A stretch of 60,993 bases of DNA, taken from NCBI GenBank assembly GCA_017308595.1, contig JAFKER010000021.1, forward strand, positions 1 through 60,993, given 5' to 3'. Source of the DNA: Afipia sp. (GTDB taxonomy: Bacteria; Pseudomonadota; Alphaproteobacteria; Rhizobiales; Xanthobacteraceae). The notes beneath the pieces were generated by a model. The model worked only from the letters and a program-made list of their open reading frames with translations. It was not told the origin of the DNA and did no database searches. This document shows, in pieces, positions 43,986 to 54,393 of this stretch; within the stretch, counting starts at the first letter, position 1; every line of letters begins with the position of its first letter. The position numbers and the translations under genes were made by a program.

Positions 43986-45095
43986 TCAAGACGCCTTTTT
44001 CTCCTTGGTCTTCTTCTCTTTCGCATCAGCCTTGTCCGCCTTCCTGCGATTGGTGAACCGCGCGTTGCCCAAACCCGTGCCGATTGTCAGAACGCCCCAG
44101 CGCTCGTAATCCTGCATGAAGGGAATCTCGCTCAAGCCCTGTACCACGCCGTCATTGTGCATCAGCACTGCGGTGTCGTGATCGCCAATGCTGGGGATCA
44201 GGTCGACAAGACTCGCAGGCAAGTTGAATTTGCTGCTTTCCCAATTCCCCGGAAGGTTCTGCGCACCTTTTTCAATTGACCCATCAGCGTCGATGGCACC
44301 GGGACACGAGACGCCGATAAACGGCGCGAGTTTCAAGCCTTCTGCTTCAGCGTCCTTGAGCAGCCCCTTCAACATTCCTGCAAGTTTCTTGACCGCACCC
44401 TCGCGTGTCGGCTCGTCGTCGGCATGACGCCAGAGTTCGGATTTCCAGACCGACGCTTTCGACAGGTCCGGTGTTTTCTTCTGGCGTGTTTCAACGACGC
44501 CGCAGCGGATATTGGTGCCGCCGATATCAACGGTAAGAATGCTGTCATGGCCTTCGAAAATCCATGACGGCGCCAGATGCGCGCATCCGATCAGCGCCGC
44601 CTCGTCGGGATGAAAGCGGATCGGGATCAGGCTGACCTTTGCGCCGTCGGCCTTGAGGATGATGTCAGCCCGGGCGATCGCCAGTTCGCCGATCCGGCTT
44701 TGCCGGAAGCCGCCTCCGACAATAATCGCTTCGGTCTTGTCCCAGGCCTTGGTCTTGAGAAATCGCCCGGTCACATAGGCCAGTTCCTGCGCGAATTCCT
44801 CAATGGCGCTATGGATCAGCGCCGAGGCTTCGACATCGTCGCCAACGAGAAGGCCATCCAGCGTTTTCTTGCTGATATCTTCAGTCGATTTGGCACCGAG
44901 CGGATCCTCACCATTTTTCTTCAATGGTTTCCGCCACTTATCCAAGATTTCCTGAAATGCGCCTTTACTGGCGCGATCTCCCAGAAAGCCGTCATCGTCT
45001 TTAAGCTCGATATTGTAGCTATCGATGTCCACCGACGGCAGCCGGGCCGCCCCATGCTTGCCGATGCCAGCGGTTGCTAACGTGTCCTCAGCCAT
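43986..45095 (-). CDS. ROK-family sugar-kinase-like protein with permuted motif order
   Basis: All main ROK motifs are present but out of the usual order. EAIIVGGGFRQSRIGEL and LIPIRFHPDEAALIGCAHLA, normally near the C-terminus, come first. They are followed by the phosphate-binding LTVDIGGTNIRCGVVE, then IGVSCPGAIDADGSIE, AQNLPGNW, HNDGVVQGLSE and finally GVLTIGTGLGNARF, which is usually in the middle. The CxCGxxGC zinc motif is missing. The gene would thus encode a circularly permuted ROK kinase. ATG 45095 is chosen because the upstream frame is not protein-like. The C-terminus is a Lys-rich tail. Substrate unknown. Confidence 0.8.
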   Translation of the reverse strand: MAEDTLATAGIGKHGAARLPSVDIDSYNIELKDDDGFLGDRASKGAFQEILDKWRKPLKKNGEDPLGAKSTEDISKKTLDGLLVGDDVEASALIHSAIEEFAQELAYVTGRFLKTKAWDKTEAIIVGGGFRQSRIGELAIARADIILKADGAKVSLIPIRFHPDEAALIGCAHLAPSWIFEGHDSILTVDIGGTNIRCGVVETRQKKTPDLSKASVWKSELWRHADDEPTREGAVKKLAGMLKGLLKDAEAEGLKLAPFIGVSCPGAIDADGSIEKGAQNLPGNWESSKFNLPASLVDLIPSIGDHDTAVLMHNDGVVQGLSEIPFMQDYERWGVLTIGTGLGNARFTNRRKADKADAKEKKTKEKKAS

Positions 45096-45243
45096 CCAAA
45101 TCGCCCCTTCAACAGTTGCGCTGGATAACGGCCAGGGAACCAGTTTGTTTCGAGCAGTAACCACCTCGCTCCCAAAGGGTCGGAAAACGCAAGAAAATCG
45201 GGTCAAATCGCGCAGAAACGGCCCATTTTCAGGCCACTTTTTC

Positions 45244-45271
45244 TTGACTCGCCAGTCACCCCGGCTATAAC
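45244..45271 (+). promoter_or_regulatory. Probable sigma-70 promoter for rplU-rpmA
   Basis: TTGACT (45244-45249) and TATAAC (45266-45271) are separated by 16 bases, close to consensus for the housekeeping sigma factor. The site lies about 160 bases upstream of rplU, leaving a leader that could carry feedback control by ribosomal protein, as is common for such operons. Confidence 0.6.
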
Positions 45272-45428
45272 ACCCGCAACCCGGCGCGGGATTTTCTCGC
45301 GCCGTTTGTTTTTGCGCGGCCGCGGCCTCGACGCTGTAGCGACGCAAGCAATTGAACCCTTATCGACTGAACAAGAAGCCGGGCCGGATTCATCCGAGCG
45401 CCGGAATCGAACACGAAGGATAAAAACG

Positions 45429-45920
45429 ATGTTCGCAGTCATCAAAACCGGCGGCCGGCAGTTCCGCGTCGTTCCGGATGATGTGCTCGAGATTGGCAAG
45501 ATCGCCGGCGATGTCGGTACGATCGTGCAGCTTGGTGAAGTGATGGTAGTGGGCGGCGACACGCCGGTCCTCGGATTCCCGTTTGTTTCGGGCGCATCCG
45601 TGGCCGCCGAAGTGCTGGACCACAAGCGCGGCCCGAAGGTGATTTCCTTCAAGAAGCGCCGCCGCAAGAATTCGAAGCGCAAGCGCGGCTATCGCGATGA
45701 AATCACGGTGATCCGCGTCACCGAGATTCTGACCGACGGCAAGGCCCCGAGCGTTGGCCCGCGCCCGAAGAAGGAAAAGAAGGTCGAAGCGCCATCCGCT
45801 GAGGGTGATGCTCCCGCCAAGGCAGCGAAGAAGGCTCCGGCCAAGAAGGCAGCTTCCAAGGCTGCTGCAAAGGCCCCCGCCAAGAAAGCCGCGCCGAAGG
45901 CGAAGGCCGACAAGAAGTGA
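45429..45920 (+). CDS. rplU: Ribosomal protein L21
   Basis: L21 binds 23S rRNA in the large subunit. The N-terminal 100 residues are typical (MFAVIKTGGRQFRVVPDDVL, and KVISFKKRRRKNSKRKRGYR). About 60 further residues form a Lys/Ala/Pro tail (repeated PAKKA), which is known from alphaproteobacterial L21 proteins and is probably disordered and RNA-binding. GGAT lies just upstream of ATG 45429. It is followed 56 bases later by rpmA, the universal partner. Confidence 0.96.
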   Translation: MFAVIKTGGRQFRVVPDDVLEIGKIAGDVGTIVQLGEVMVVGGDTPVLGFPFVSGASVAAEVLDHKRGPKVISFKKRRRKNSKRKRGYRDEITVIRVTEILTDGKAPSVGPRPKKEKKVEAPSAEGDAPAKAAKKAPAKKAASKAAAKAPAKKAAPKAKADKK

Positions 45921-45976
45921 AATGATTCCGTCAAGGAATCGGTCTATACACTAGACGCAAGTTTGGAGACGGAGCG

Positions 45977-46246
45977 ATGGCTCACAAAAAAGCAGGCGGT
46001 TCTTCGCGCAACGGACGCGACTCGGCAGGCAAACGCCTCGGTGTGAAGGCGTTCGGCGGCGAGCACGTGATTCCGGGCAACATCATTGCGCGTCAGCGCG
46101 GCACTACCTGGCATCCCGGCCTGAACGTCGGCATGGGCACGGACCACACCCTTTTCGCCAAGGTCGAAGGCCGCGTCGAATTCCGCGCGAAAGCCAACGG
46201 CCGCACCTTCGTCTCGGTTATTCCGATGGCGGAAGCGGCTGAATAA
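45977..46246 (+). CDS. rpmA: Ribosomal protein L27
   Basis: L27 lies near the peptidyl-transferase centre. The sequence [20 protein letters not shown], then [18 protein letters not shown] and [11 protein letters not shown] is characteristic, and the 89-residue length is standard. GGAG precedes the ATG. It forms the rplU-rpmA operon, with hairpins after the stop. Confidence 0.97.
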   Translation: MAHKKAGGSSRNGRDSAGKRLGVKAFGGEHVIPGNIIARQRGTTWHPGLNVGMGTDHTLFAKVEGRVEFRAKANGRTFVSVIPMAEAAE

Positions 46247-46265
46247 ACGGTAGACACATCGCGTC

Positions 46266-46340
46266 TGCCGGGTCTCGTTGAACCGGCAGAGCGCCAGAAG
46301 GCTCGAAAGGGGAGACGGGTAAACCGGCCTCCCCTTTTCG
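46266..46340 (+). terminator. Two hairpins after rpmA
   Basis: The first stem ctgccgg/ccggcag lies at 46266-46290. The second, gaaaggggag / ctccccttttc, lies at 46306-46340 and ends in TTTTCGTTT. The second looks like an intrinsic terminator or attenuator between rpmA and the downstream acetyltransferase, which starts about 40 bases later. Confidence 0.7.
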
Positions 46341-46381
46341 TTTGCGCTCGTTGGGGGACGAGCACATCAAGGAGCCTGATC

Positions 46382-46969
46382 ATGCTGCTGGAAAAGCCAA
46401 CATCGATCTTACTGGAATCAAGAGCCGTCGTCCTCGAGACTGATCGGCTGGTCCTTCGTCAGCCGACACTCGCGGACGTAAAAGCCATTGCGCATGTCGT
46501 TGGCGACAAGCGTGTGGCCATTAATCTCCGCCGCGTGCCACATCCCTACACCGCCGAGGACGCCATCAGCTTCGTCACGACCGTCGCCGCCACCATCGAC
46601 ACGGTGTTTCTTGTCGAGCGCGAGCGCGAGGTGATCGGTTTGGTCGGCGTGAGCTGGGAAGACGAGAACGCGCCGGAACTCGGCTATTGCTTCGGTATCG
46701 AACACTGGGGCAAGGGCTATGCGACGGAAGCAGCGCGCGCTGTCATCGACTATGCTTTCGAGGAATTCGCCATCGGCCAGTTGCTGGCCGGAGCGCGGGT
46801 GCTGAACCCGGCCTCGCGTCATGTGCTGGAGAAGTGCGGCTTCCAGTGGACCGGCGTCGAACTGCACCGTTTCCTCGCGCTTGGATCGTCGACACCGGTC
46901 GACCGCTTCAAGCTGGAACGCGGCGTGTGGTCGTCCATCAAGAGCTGGCACAACGCCGCGCGGCGATGA
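46382..46969 (+). CDS. GNAT-family N-acetyltransferase (RimJ/RimL-like)
   Basis: The opening LETDRLVLRQPTLADVKAIA and the central ELGYCFGIEHWGKGYATEAA with the acetyl-CoA-binding GKGYATEA loop, then RVLNPASRHVLEKCGFQ, are typical of RimJ/RimL-type GNAT enzymes that acetylate protein N-termini or small amines. Length is 195 residues. AAGGAG precedes ATG 46382. The position after rplU-rpmA is conserved in relatives, which suggests a link with ribosome or GTPase biology. The substrate is not known. Confidence 0.9.
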   Translation: MLLEKPTSILLESRAVVLETDRLVLRQPTLADVKAIAHVVGDKRVAINLRRVPHPYTAEDAISFVTTVAATIDTVFLVEREREVIGLVGVSWEDENAPELGYCFGIEHWGKGYATEAARAVIDYAFEEFAIGQLLAGARVLNPASRHVLEKCGFQWTGVELHRFLALGSSTPVDRFKLERGVWSSIKSWHNAARR

Positions 46970-47042
46970 GCATTCGCCTGTCGCGTCACGTTGCGCGTAT
47001 CTTGCCCGGGGTGTTAAGCTGGCGCATCCAGCCTGCGACAAG

Positions 47043-47969
47043 CTAGACCACCGTCGGCGGGTTGGGCTCCGGCTCGCGGCGCGTGACCTTCTGCTCGCGA
47101 ATGAAGATGTAAATCCCTGCGCAGGCGACGATCCCCGCCCCCAGCATGGTGTTCGATGACGGCACGTCACCGAACACCAGAAACCCGAGCACGATTGCCC
47201 ACACGATCATGGTGTACTGGAACGGCGCCACCACGCTGGCCGGTGCCAGAATCAGCGAACGGTTGAGACAGAGTACCGCGGCAACATTGACAACGCCGCT
47301 CAGCAGCAACGCCGCCACCAGAATCCACGTCGGCTGCACAAAGACAAAAGCCGATACAATGCCACCGAAAACAAACGATCCCACCACTTGAGTGGCCGCC
47401 AGAAAGATATTCGATGTGCCGCGCACATAACGCGTCACGATCATGAAGATCGACTGGCACAAACATCCCGCCAAGGCGATCAGCGCCGGCCACGAAATCG
47501 CAGCACCGGTCGGGCGTAACGCAATCAGAACGCCGACAAAGCCAGCCGCAACCGCACTCCATCGCCGCCAGCCAACATGTTCGCGTAAAAAGATCGCGGA
47601 AAAAGCCGTGACGAAAATCGGCGCCGCCAGATAGCAGGTCGTCGCGTCCGCCAGCGGGATGTACTTGATCGCGGTGAAAAACAGCATGCCGTCCGAAACC
47701 GACAGCATCATGCGCAGCACCTGCAGTCCCGGCCTTGGCACATTGCGCGCAGCGGCAAAATTATCGCGCGCCAGAAAAGGCAGCAGCGTCGCAATCGCGC
47801 CGAACCCGCGGATGAAAAAGAGCTGTGCCGGCGGATAAGCCGCCACCATCATCTTGCTGAAGACATTCACCAGCGAAAAGATCGTCATCGCTGCCAGCAT
47901 GAACAGGATGCCCGACAGCGTGGCGGACAATGGGCTCTTGCGGCGCTGAAATTTAAGCGGAGAATTCAT
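47043..47969 (-). CDS. EamA/DMT-family transporter
   Basis: The protein has ten hydrophobic helices in two EamA repeats of about 130 residues, for example GILFMLAAMTIFSLVNVFSK at the start of the first and APFQYTMIVWAIVLGFLVFG near the end of the second. ATG 47969 is chosen over 48044 because the extra residues are not conserved-looking. It is paralogous to the next gene upstream (same repeats, about 300 residues), so the pair arose by tandem duplication. Such permeases export metabolites or drugs. The substrate is unknown. Confidence 0.9.
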   Translation of the reverse strand: MNSPLKFQRRKSPLSATLSGILFMLAAMTIFSLVNVFSKMMVAAYPPAQLFFIRGFGAIATLLPFLARDNFAAARNVPRPGLQVLRMMLSVSDGMLFFTAIKYIPLADATTCYLAAPIFVTAFSAIFLREHVGWRRWSAVAAGFVGVLIALRPTGAAISWPALIALAGCLCQSIFMIVTRYVRGTSNIFLAATQVVGSFVFGGIVSAFVFVQPTWILVAALLLSGVVNVAAVLCLNRSLILAPASVVAPFQYTMIVWAIVLGFLVFGDVPSSNTMLGAGIVACAGIYIFIREQKVTRREPEPNPPTVV

Positions 47970-48142
47970 CGGCAATGGCGGAGAATAAGTGGGACGAGGG
48001 TGCAACAAAATAAGGACCGCGCAACCGGCACGCAGTGCAATCAACCCTGACTAGAAAACAACCCGCCGCCGCACAATCGCCAGAAACGCAGCCGGTTTTG
48101 CGCGGCTATGCTCGAAGCTCCGTCCTGGCACCGGCTTGAGGC

Positions 48143-49063
48143 TTAGCCCGGCGGCGGAACGACCACCGGCTCTTCGCGAATGAGATCTCGCTCCCGCAAA
48201 AAGATGTAGAGGCCGGCGAGAATGATGACCGCCGCACCGACAAGCATCGCGACCGACGGCACGTCGCCGAACACGACATAGCCAAAAATCACAGCCCAGA
48301 TAATCATGGTGTATTGATAGGGCGTTACGACGCTGGCCGGCGCCAGCTTGAGCGAACGGTTCACGCACATCGCTGCTCCAATGGAAATGCAGCCCGCCAC
48401 CACGAACAGCCCGAAATCTGGCAGGCTTGGCGTGATCCAGCCGAACGGCGCCACCACGATACCGAACAACAGTGTTCCACAGAATTGAGCCGTGGTCAGA
48501 ACCACATCCGGCGTACCGCGCAACGAACGTGTAATGATCATCAGCGCCGCAAACGACGCGCTGCCCGCCAGCGCGATCATCGCAGGCCAGCTGAAGGCCT
48601 GCGTCGAGGGCCTCAAAGCGATCATGACGCCGACGAAGCCAACCATGATGGCGCTCCAGCGCCGCCAGCCGACCTTCTCGCCAAGAAAGAGCGCGGAAGC
48701 CGCGGTGACGAAAATCGGCGCCGCGAGATAGTAGGTGATGACATCGGCGAGCGGGAGATAGACCGACGCGGCGAAGAACGCGGCGACCTCGACCGTCGAC
48801 AGGGTCACTCTGACAAGCTGCAGACCGGGCCGCTGGATGGTGCGGAACGCGGCGCGGTTTTGCCAGATCGCCGGTGACAGCAGCACAAGGCTGGCCGCAG
48901 CGCGCAGCAACAGGAGCTGACCGACGGAATAGGTCGCGACGATGAACTTCCCCAGCGCATCGCCGAATGAGAACATCCAGATGGCGATCAACATCAGCGC
49001 GATCCCGGCGAGTGCCGCAGAACGGTTTCCGGCGTCAGCGGAGATTTTCGAAAGCATGGTCAT
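48143..49063 (-). CDS. EamA/DMT-family transporter, tandem paralogue
   Basis: This is a 306-residue ten-helix protein with the two EamA repeats (ALAGIALMLIAIWMFSFGDA, then TPYQYTMIIWAVIFGYVVFG). The last repeat resembles the downstream copy almost position for position. It has a short cytoplasmic N-terminus and ends RDLIREEPVV. It is read in the same direction, with 173 bases between the genes, so independent or shared transcription are both possible. Confidence 0.9.
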   Translation of the reverse strand: MTMLSKISADAGNRSAALAGIALMLIAIWMFSFGDALGKFIVATYSVGQLLLLRAAASLVLLSPAIWQNRAAFRTIQRPGLQLVRVTLSTVEVAAFFAASVYLPLADVITYYLAAPIFVTAASALFLGEKVGWRRWSAIMVGFVGVMIALRPSTQAFSWPAMIALAGSASFAALMIITRSLRGTPDVVLTTAQFCGTLLFGIVVAPFGWITPSLPDFGLFVVAGCISIGAAMCVNRSLKLAPASVVTPYQYTMIIWAVIFGYVVFGDVPSVAMLVGAAVIILAGLYIFLRERDLIREEPVVVPPPG

Positions 49064-49224
49064 GGGATGTCGCCGGATAGCGTTAATTCGTCAAAAAAGA
49101 GCGCGGATGACGTCGTTTAGAAGGCGGATGGCGGTTCGGCAACCGTTACAAACGCAGCCTTTATCGCCATATCCTGCATGAATGGGTTGCCGCTCGCCCA
49201 CCCATGGCGCATACACTGGCCTGA

Positions 49225-50364
<1,140 letters not shown>

Positions 50365-50407
50365 ACCTTTCATCCGCTTTTCATCAAGACCACTTCGCGC
50401 TGATACA

Positions 50408-51556
50408 ATGTCGAATCCCACGCTCAAAAATTTCCGACGCATCGTCGTCAAAGTCGGATCGTCGCTGTTGATCGATTCCGCAGCCGGAGAAGTCCGCGCC
50501 AGTTGGCTTGCCGCGCTGGCCGCCGATATCGCCAAGCTCCACAAGGCAGGCAAGGACGTGCTTGTCGTCTCGTCCGGTTCGATCGCGTTGGGGCGAAGCC
50601 GCCTTAAATTGCCGAGCGGCACGCTGAAACTTGAAGAGAGCCAGGCCGCGGCCGCTGTCGGTCAGATCGAACTGGCACGCATCTGGTCCGGCGTACTCGG
50701 CGGTCATGGCATCGGCGCAGGACAAATTCTCGTCACACTGCAGGACACCGAAGAGCGCCGCCGCTATCTCAACGCACGCTCGACCATCGCGAAACTTCTT
50801 GAGTGGCGCGCGGTGCCGGTGATCAACGAGAACGACACCGTCGCCACCAATGAAATCCGTTACGGCGACAACGACCGTCTCGCCGCGCGCGTCGCCACCA
50901 TGACCAGCTCGGATCTTCTGATCCTGCTGTCGGACATCAACGGCCTCTACACCGCGCCGCCATCTGCCAATCCGAACGCGAAACTCATTCCCGTTGTCGA
51001 AGCCGTCACCGCCGATATCGAGGCGATGGCAGGAGCGGCAGAATCCGAACTGTCGCGCGGCGGCATGCGCACCAAGATTGAAGCCGCGAAGATCGCGACC
51101 AGCGCAGGGACACACATGCTGATCGCGTCGGGCAAGATCGAACATCCGTTGCAGGCCATCGCCGACGGCGGCCCTTGCACCTGGTTTCTCACGCCCGCCA
51201 ATCCCGTCACCGCGCGCAAGCGATGGATTGCAGGCTCACTGGAGCCGAAGGGCACACTCACCATCGACGCGGGCGCTGTCGCAGCGCTCCGCGCCGGCAA
51301 AAGCCTGCTGCCTGCCGGTGTGATCCGGGTGGACGGTCATTTCGCGCGCGGCGACGCCGTGATCGTACGCGGGCCTGACACCCATGAGATCGGCCGCGGC
51401 CTTGTGGCCTATGACGCGGACCATGCCGAGCAAATCAAGGGGCACTCGTCCTCGGATGCTGCGCAAATCCTCGGGATCAGCGGCCGGGCCGAAATGATCC
51501 ATCGCGACGACCTTGTGGTCGGCGGCCCGCGCGGCGGCACCGACAGCGCGAAATAA
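50408..51556 (+). CDS. proB: Glutamate 5-kinase (ProB)
   Basis: ProB makes glutamyl-5-phosphate, the first step of proline synthesis. It has the amino-acid-kinase domain ([56 protein letters not shown]) and a C-terminal PUA domain (about 280-370). ATG 50408 gives 382 residues; an in-frame upstream start overlapping obgE (50318) is unlikely. It is separated from proA by about 250 bases of repeat-bearing sequence. Confidence 0.96.
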   Translation: MSNPTLKNFRRIVVKVGSSLLIDSAAGEVRASWLAALAADIAKLHKAGKDVLVVSSGSIALGRSRLKLPSGTLKLEESQAAAAVGQIELARIWSGVLGGHGIGAGQILVTLQDTEERRRYLNARSTIAKLLEWRAVPVINENDTVATNEIRYGDNDRLAARVATMTSSDLLILLSDINGLYTAPPSANPNAKLIPVVEAVTADIEAMAGAAESELSRGGMRTKIEAAKIATSAGTHMLIASGKIEHPLQAIADGGPCTWFLTPANPVTARKRWIAGSLEPKGTLTIDAGAVAALRAGKSLLPAGVIRVDGHFARGDAVIVRGPDTHEIGRGLVAYDADHAEQIKGHSSSDAAQILGISGRAEMIHRDDLVVGGPRGGTDSAK

Positions 51557-51570
51557 CACGCTCATCCATC

Positions 51571-51662
51571 ATTCCGGACGGAGCGCGAAGCGCCGATCCG
51601 GAATCTCTATTGTTCAAGCGACACCGAGATTCCGGGTCCGCGCCAAGGGCGCGTCCCGGAAT
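51571..51662. repeat. Two palindromic repeat units between proB and proA
   Basis: Unit one (51571-51604) has outer arms attccgg / tccggaat around gcgcgaagcgc. Unit two (51629-51662) has attccggg / cccggaat around cgcgccaagggcgcg. Both can form stable hairpins, and they share their ends but differ inside. Extragenic palindromes with attccgg ends are widespread in Bradyrhizobium-type genomes. They may stop or protect transcripts between proB and proA. Confidence 0.8.
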
Positions 51663-51812
51663 GACAATTCCGCCAATGGCCTACCCTCCGGCCTCGGCCA
51701 TCGGCCCATCCGCTCCTCAATGTTTTGGCAGCCATGTTCCCGGCGCCTCGCCCGGCCAAAATTTCTGTGCTAGAGCATAGCCTTACGAAAATTGAACCTT
51801 ACGTAATCCGAC

Positions 51813-53120
51813 ATGTCCGCTCCGCTCAAAGCCCACGATAACAGCTCAGACTTTGCCGCCTCCGATCTGACCGGGCTGATGACCGAACTCGGCGCCGGCG
51901 CGCGCCGCGCCGCGCGCGTGCTGGCGCTGGCCTCAAGCCAGCAGAAGGACACAGCGCTGTCCGCCATGGCGGCCTCCATCCGCACTCATGCGGATCAGAT
52001 TCTGGCCGCCAATGCCGAAGATGTCGCTGAGGCGAAAGCGGGCGGCATGAGCAGCGCCTTTGTCGACCGGCTCGCATTGACGCCAGCACGCATCGAGGCG
52101 ATGGCGGATGGTCTCGATGTCGTGCGAGCGATTCCCGATCCAGTCGGCAAGGTCACCGAAACCTGGACGCGCCCCAATGGCATGACCATCGAGCGCGTAC
52201 GCGTGCCGCTCGGCGTTGTCGGCGTGATTTTCGAAAGCCGTCCCAATGTCGCGGCAGATGCCGGCGCGCTGTGTCTCAAGTCCGGCAATGCCGTGATCCT
52301 GCGCGGCGGTTCGGACAGCTTCCGTTCGTGCCGCGCGATCCATCGATGCCTGATCGAGGGCTTGCGCAAGGCCGGGCTGCCTGAAGAATCCATCGCACTG
52401 GTGCCGACCCGTGACCGCGCAGCAGTGGGCCTGATGCTCGGGGGCCTCAATGGCGCCATCGACATCATCGTGCCGCGCGGCGGCAAGGGTCTCGTTGCGC
52501 GCGTGCAGGATGAAGCGCGCGTTCCGGTTTTTGCCCATCTCGACGGCGTCAATCATGTCTATGTCGACAAGGCTGCATCGCTTGATATGGCCAAGACCAT
52601 CGTACTCAACGCCAAGATGCGCCGCACCGGTGTCTGCGGCGCGGCGGAAACGCTGCTGGTCGACAAGGCTGCGGCAGATACACAGCTCAAGCCGCTGGTG
52701 ACCATGCTCCTCGATGCCGGTTGCGAAGTGCGCGGCGGCGACGATATTCGCAAGGTCGATGCACGCGTGAAACCTGTCACCGAAGACGACTGGGGAACCG
52801 AATACGAAGACGCGATCATTTCGGCGAAAGTCGTCAACGGCGTCGACGATGCACTGGCGCATATCGCGCGCTACGGCTCGCATCACACCGACGCCATCGT
52901 CACCGAAGACGCCGGCGTAGCGCAGAAATTCCTCAACGAAGTGGACTCGGCCATCGTGCTGCATAACGCGTCGACGCAGTTTGCCGATGGCGGCGAATTC
53001 GGATTCGGCGCGGAAATCGGAATCGCCACAGGCAAATTCCATGCGCGCGGCCCCGTCGGCGCCGAGCAATTGACCAGCTTCAAATACCGTGTGCACGGCA
53101 CCGGACAGACGCGTCCGTGA
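51813..53120 (+). CDS. proA: Gamma-glutamyl phosphate reductase (ProA)
   Basis: ProA reduces glutamyl-5-phosphate to the semialdehyde. The aldehyde-dehydrogenase fold shows [20 protein letters not shown], the nucleotide region [11 protein letters not shown], the active-site region [16 protein letters not shown] with its catalytic Cys, and the family ending [20 protein letters not shown]. Length is 435 residues. The stop overlaps the start of nadD (GTGA), so the two are coupled. Confidence 0.96.
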   Translation: MSAPLKAHDNSSDFAASDLTGLMTELGAGARRAARVLALASSQQKDTALSAMAASIRTHADQILAANAEDVAEAKAGGMSSAFVDRLALTPARIEAMADGLDVVRAIPDPVGKVTETWTRPNGMTIERVRVPLGVVGVIFESRPNVAADAGALCLKSGNAVILRGGSDSFRSCRAIHRCLIEGLRKAGLPEESIALVPTRDRAAVGLMLGGLNGAIDIIVPRGGKGLVARVQDEARVPVFAHLDGVNHVYVDKAASLDMAKTIVLNAKMRRTGVCGAAETLLVDKAAADTQLKPLVTMLLDAGCEVRGGDDIRKVDARVKPVTEDDWGTEYEDAIISAKVVNGVDDALAHIARYGSHHTDAIVTEDAGVAQKFLNEVDSAIVLHNASTQFADGGEFGFGAEIGIATGKFHARGPVGAEQLTSFKYRVHGTGQTRP

Positions 53121-53767
53121 ACGACTCGTTCGTGAGCGAACCAAACCTGCCTCGTCCCTTGCCGATTCATACCGATGGCATGCGGATCGGCCTGCTCGGC
53201 GGATCGTTCAATCCGCCGCACGAAGCTCATCGCGCCATCAGCCTGTTCGCCCTGAAGCGCCTGAAGCTCGACCGTATCTGGTGGCTGGTGTCGCCCGGCA
53301 ATCCGCTCAAGAACAATGGCGCGCTGCATGCTCTGCGCGAACGCATGACCGCAGCCGAGAAGGTCGCGAACGATCCACGCATCGATATCAGTTGTCTCGA
53401 AACCGTCATCGGCACCCGCTACACTGCGGATACGATTTCCTACTTGCGGCGCCGCTGTTCCGGCGTGCGCTTTGTCTGGATCATGGGCGCTGACAATCTG
53501 GCTCAGTTCAACCGCTGGGAGCGCTGGCAGACCATCGCCAGCATGGTGCCGATTGCGGTGGTTGACCGCCCGCCCGACAGTTTTCGCGCACTCTCCTCCA
53601 TCGCCGCACAAACGCTGATGCCCTATCGCATCGATGAACGAAATGCGGGCACGCTGGCGAGCCGCCGCGCACCGGCCTGGACATTCCTGACCGGCCTGAA
53701 ATCAACTCTGTCCTCGACACGTCTGCGGAACCCGGACGGAAGCTGGAAGGACGATGGCGCGCAATGA
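53117..53767 (+). CDS. nadD: Nicotinate-nucleotide adenylyltransferase (NadD)
   Basis: NadD forms nicotinate adenine dinucleotide in NAD synthesis. It has [20 protein letters not shown] (the nucleotidyl-transferase HxxH-type loop) and [19 protein letters not shown]. The C-terminal ISSTxxR-type signature appears as LSSTRLR. GTG 53117 overlaps the proA stop by 4 bases; the internal ATG at 53180 is an alternative. Length is 216 residues. Confidence 0.93.
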   Translation: MNDSFVSEPNLPRPLPIHTDGMRIGLLGGSFNPPHEAHRAISLFALKRLKLDRIWWLVSPGNPLKNNGALHALRERMTAAEKVANDPRIDISCLETVIGTRYTADTISYLRRRCSGVRFVWIMGADNLAQFNRWERWQTIASMVPIAVVDRPPDSFRALSSIAAQTLMPYRIDERNAGTLASRRAPAWTFLTGLKSTLSSTRLRNPDGSWKDDGAQ

Positions 53768-53898
53768 CGTTTTCCGGCAACAGCACCGCGCAAATCATCG
53801 CAGCCGCGTCTGGAACATTGAAACCATTAACCCCACATGCATATGATCACAGCGGGCGCCAAGATTCGGCGCTCGCGATACAGTGAAAGGAATGGTCC

Positions 53899-54339
53899 CT
53901 GACCACATCTGTATTGTCCAAAACCGCCTCGTCTAAGCCTCGTGCCAAAGCGATGCCTGTGTCCGCCGACCCGGTTCCCGCCCTCAAGGCGAGGCCTGAT
54001 GCCGACGAAACACTCAGCCTGATCCTCTCCCGCCTCGACGATATGAAAGCGGAAGAAACGGTCACCATCGACCTTCGCGGCAAATCCTCCATTACCGACT
54101 ACATGATCGTGACGTCAGGGCGGGCCAACCGCCATGTCGGCGCGATCGCGGAGAATGTCGCCAAGAGCCTCAAGGAAAACGGCGCCCCGGCCCCTCATAT
54201 CGAGGGACTGCCCAATTGCGACTGGGTGCTGATCGACTCCGGCGATGTGATCGTTCATGTGTTCAGGCCGGAAGTTCGCGAGTTCTACAATCTTGAAAAG
54301 ATGTGGGACTCCGACAAGCCGGTGAAGAAGGCACGTTAA
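53899..54339 (+). CDS. rsfS: Ribosomal silencing factor RsfS
   Basis: RsfS binds L14 and blocks subunit joining in starvation. The DUF143 core is clear: LDDMKAEETVTIDLRGKSSI, TDYMIVTSGRANRHVGAIAE, and WVLIDSGDVIVHVFRPEVRE. The start is unusual: AAAGGA at 53886-53891 points to CTG 53899 (spacing 7), which is in frame. TTG 53914 is 22 bases from it, and ATG 53892 is out of frame. The N-terminal 30 residues are variable in relatives, so the exact start cannot be settled by reading. Confidence 0.9.
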   Translation: MTTSVLSKTASSKPRAKAMPVSADPVPALKARPDADETLSLILSRLDDMKAEETVTIDLRGKSSITDYMIVTSGRANRHVGAIAENVAKSLKENGAPAPHIEGLPNCDWVLIDSGDVIVHVFRPEVREFYNLEKMWDSDKPVKKAR

Positions 54340-54393
54340 GGGCGCGGAAGCGGTGCGTGTTCATGCGTTAGCGCGCATGCTAGTTTGCGCGCC

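Noticed and set aside
51933-53144. 403-codon leftward open frame across proA
   Set aside because: Antisense to a complete, well-conserved proA; no family features.
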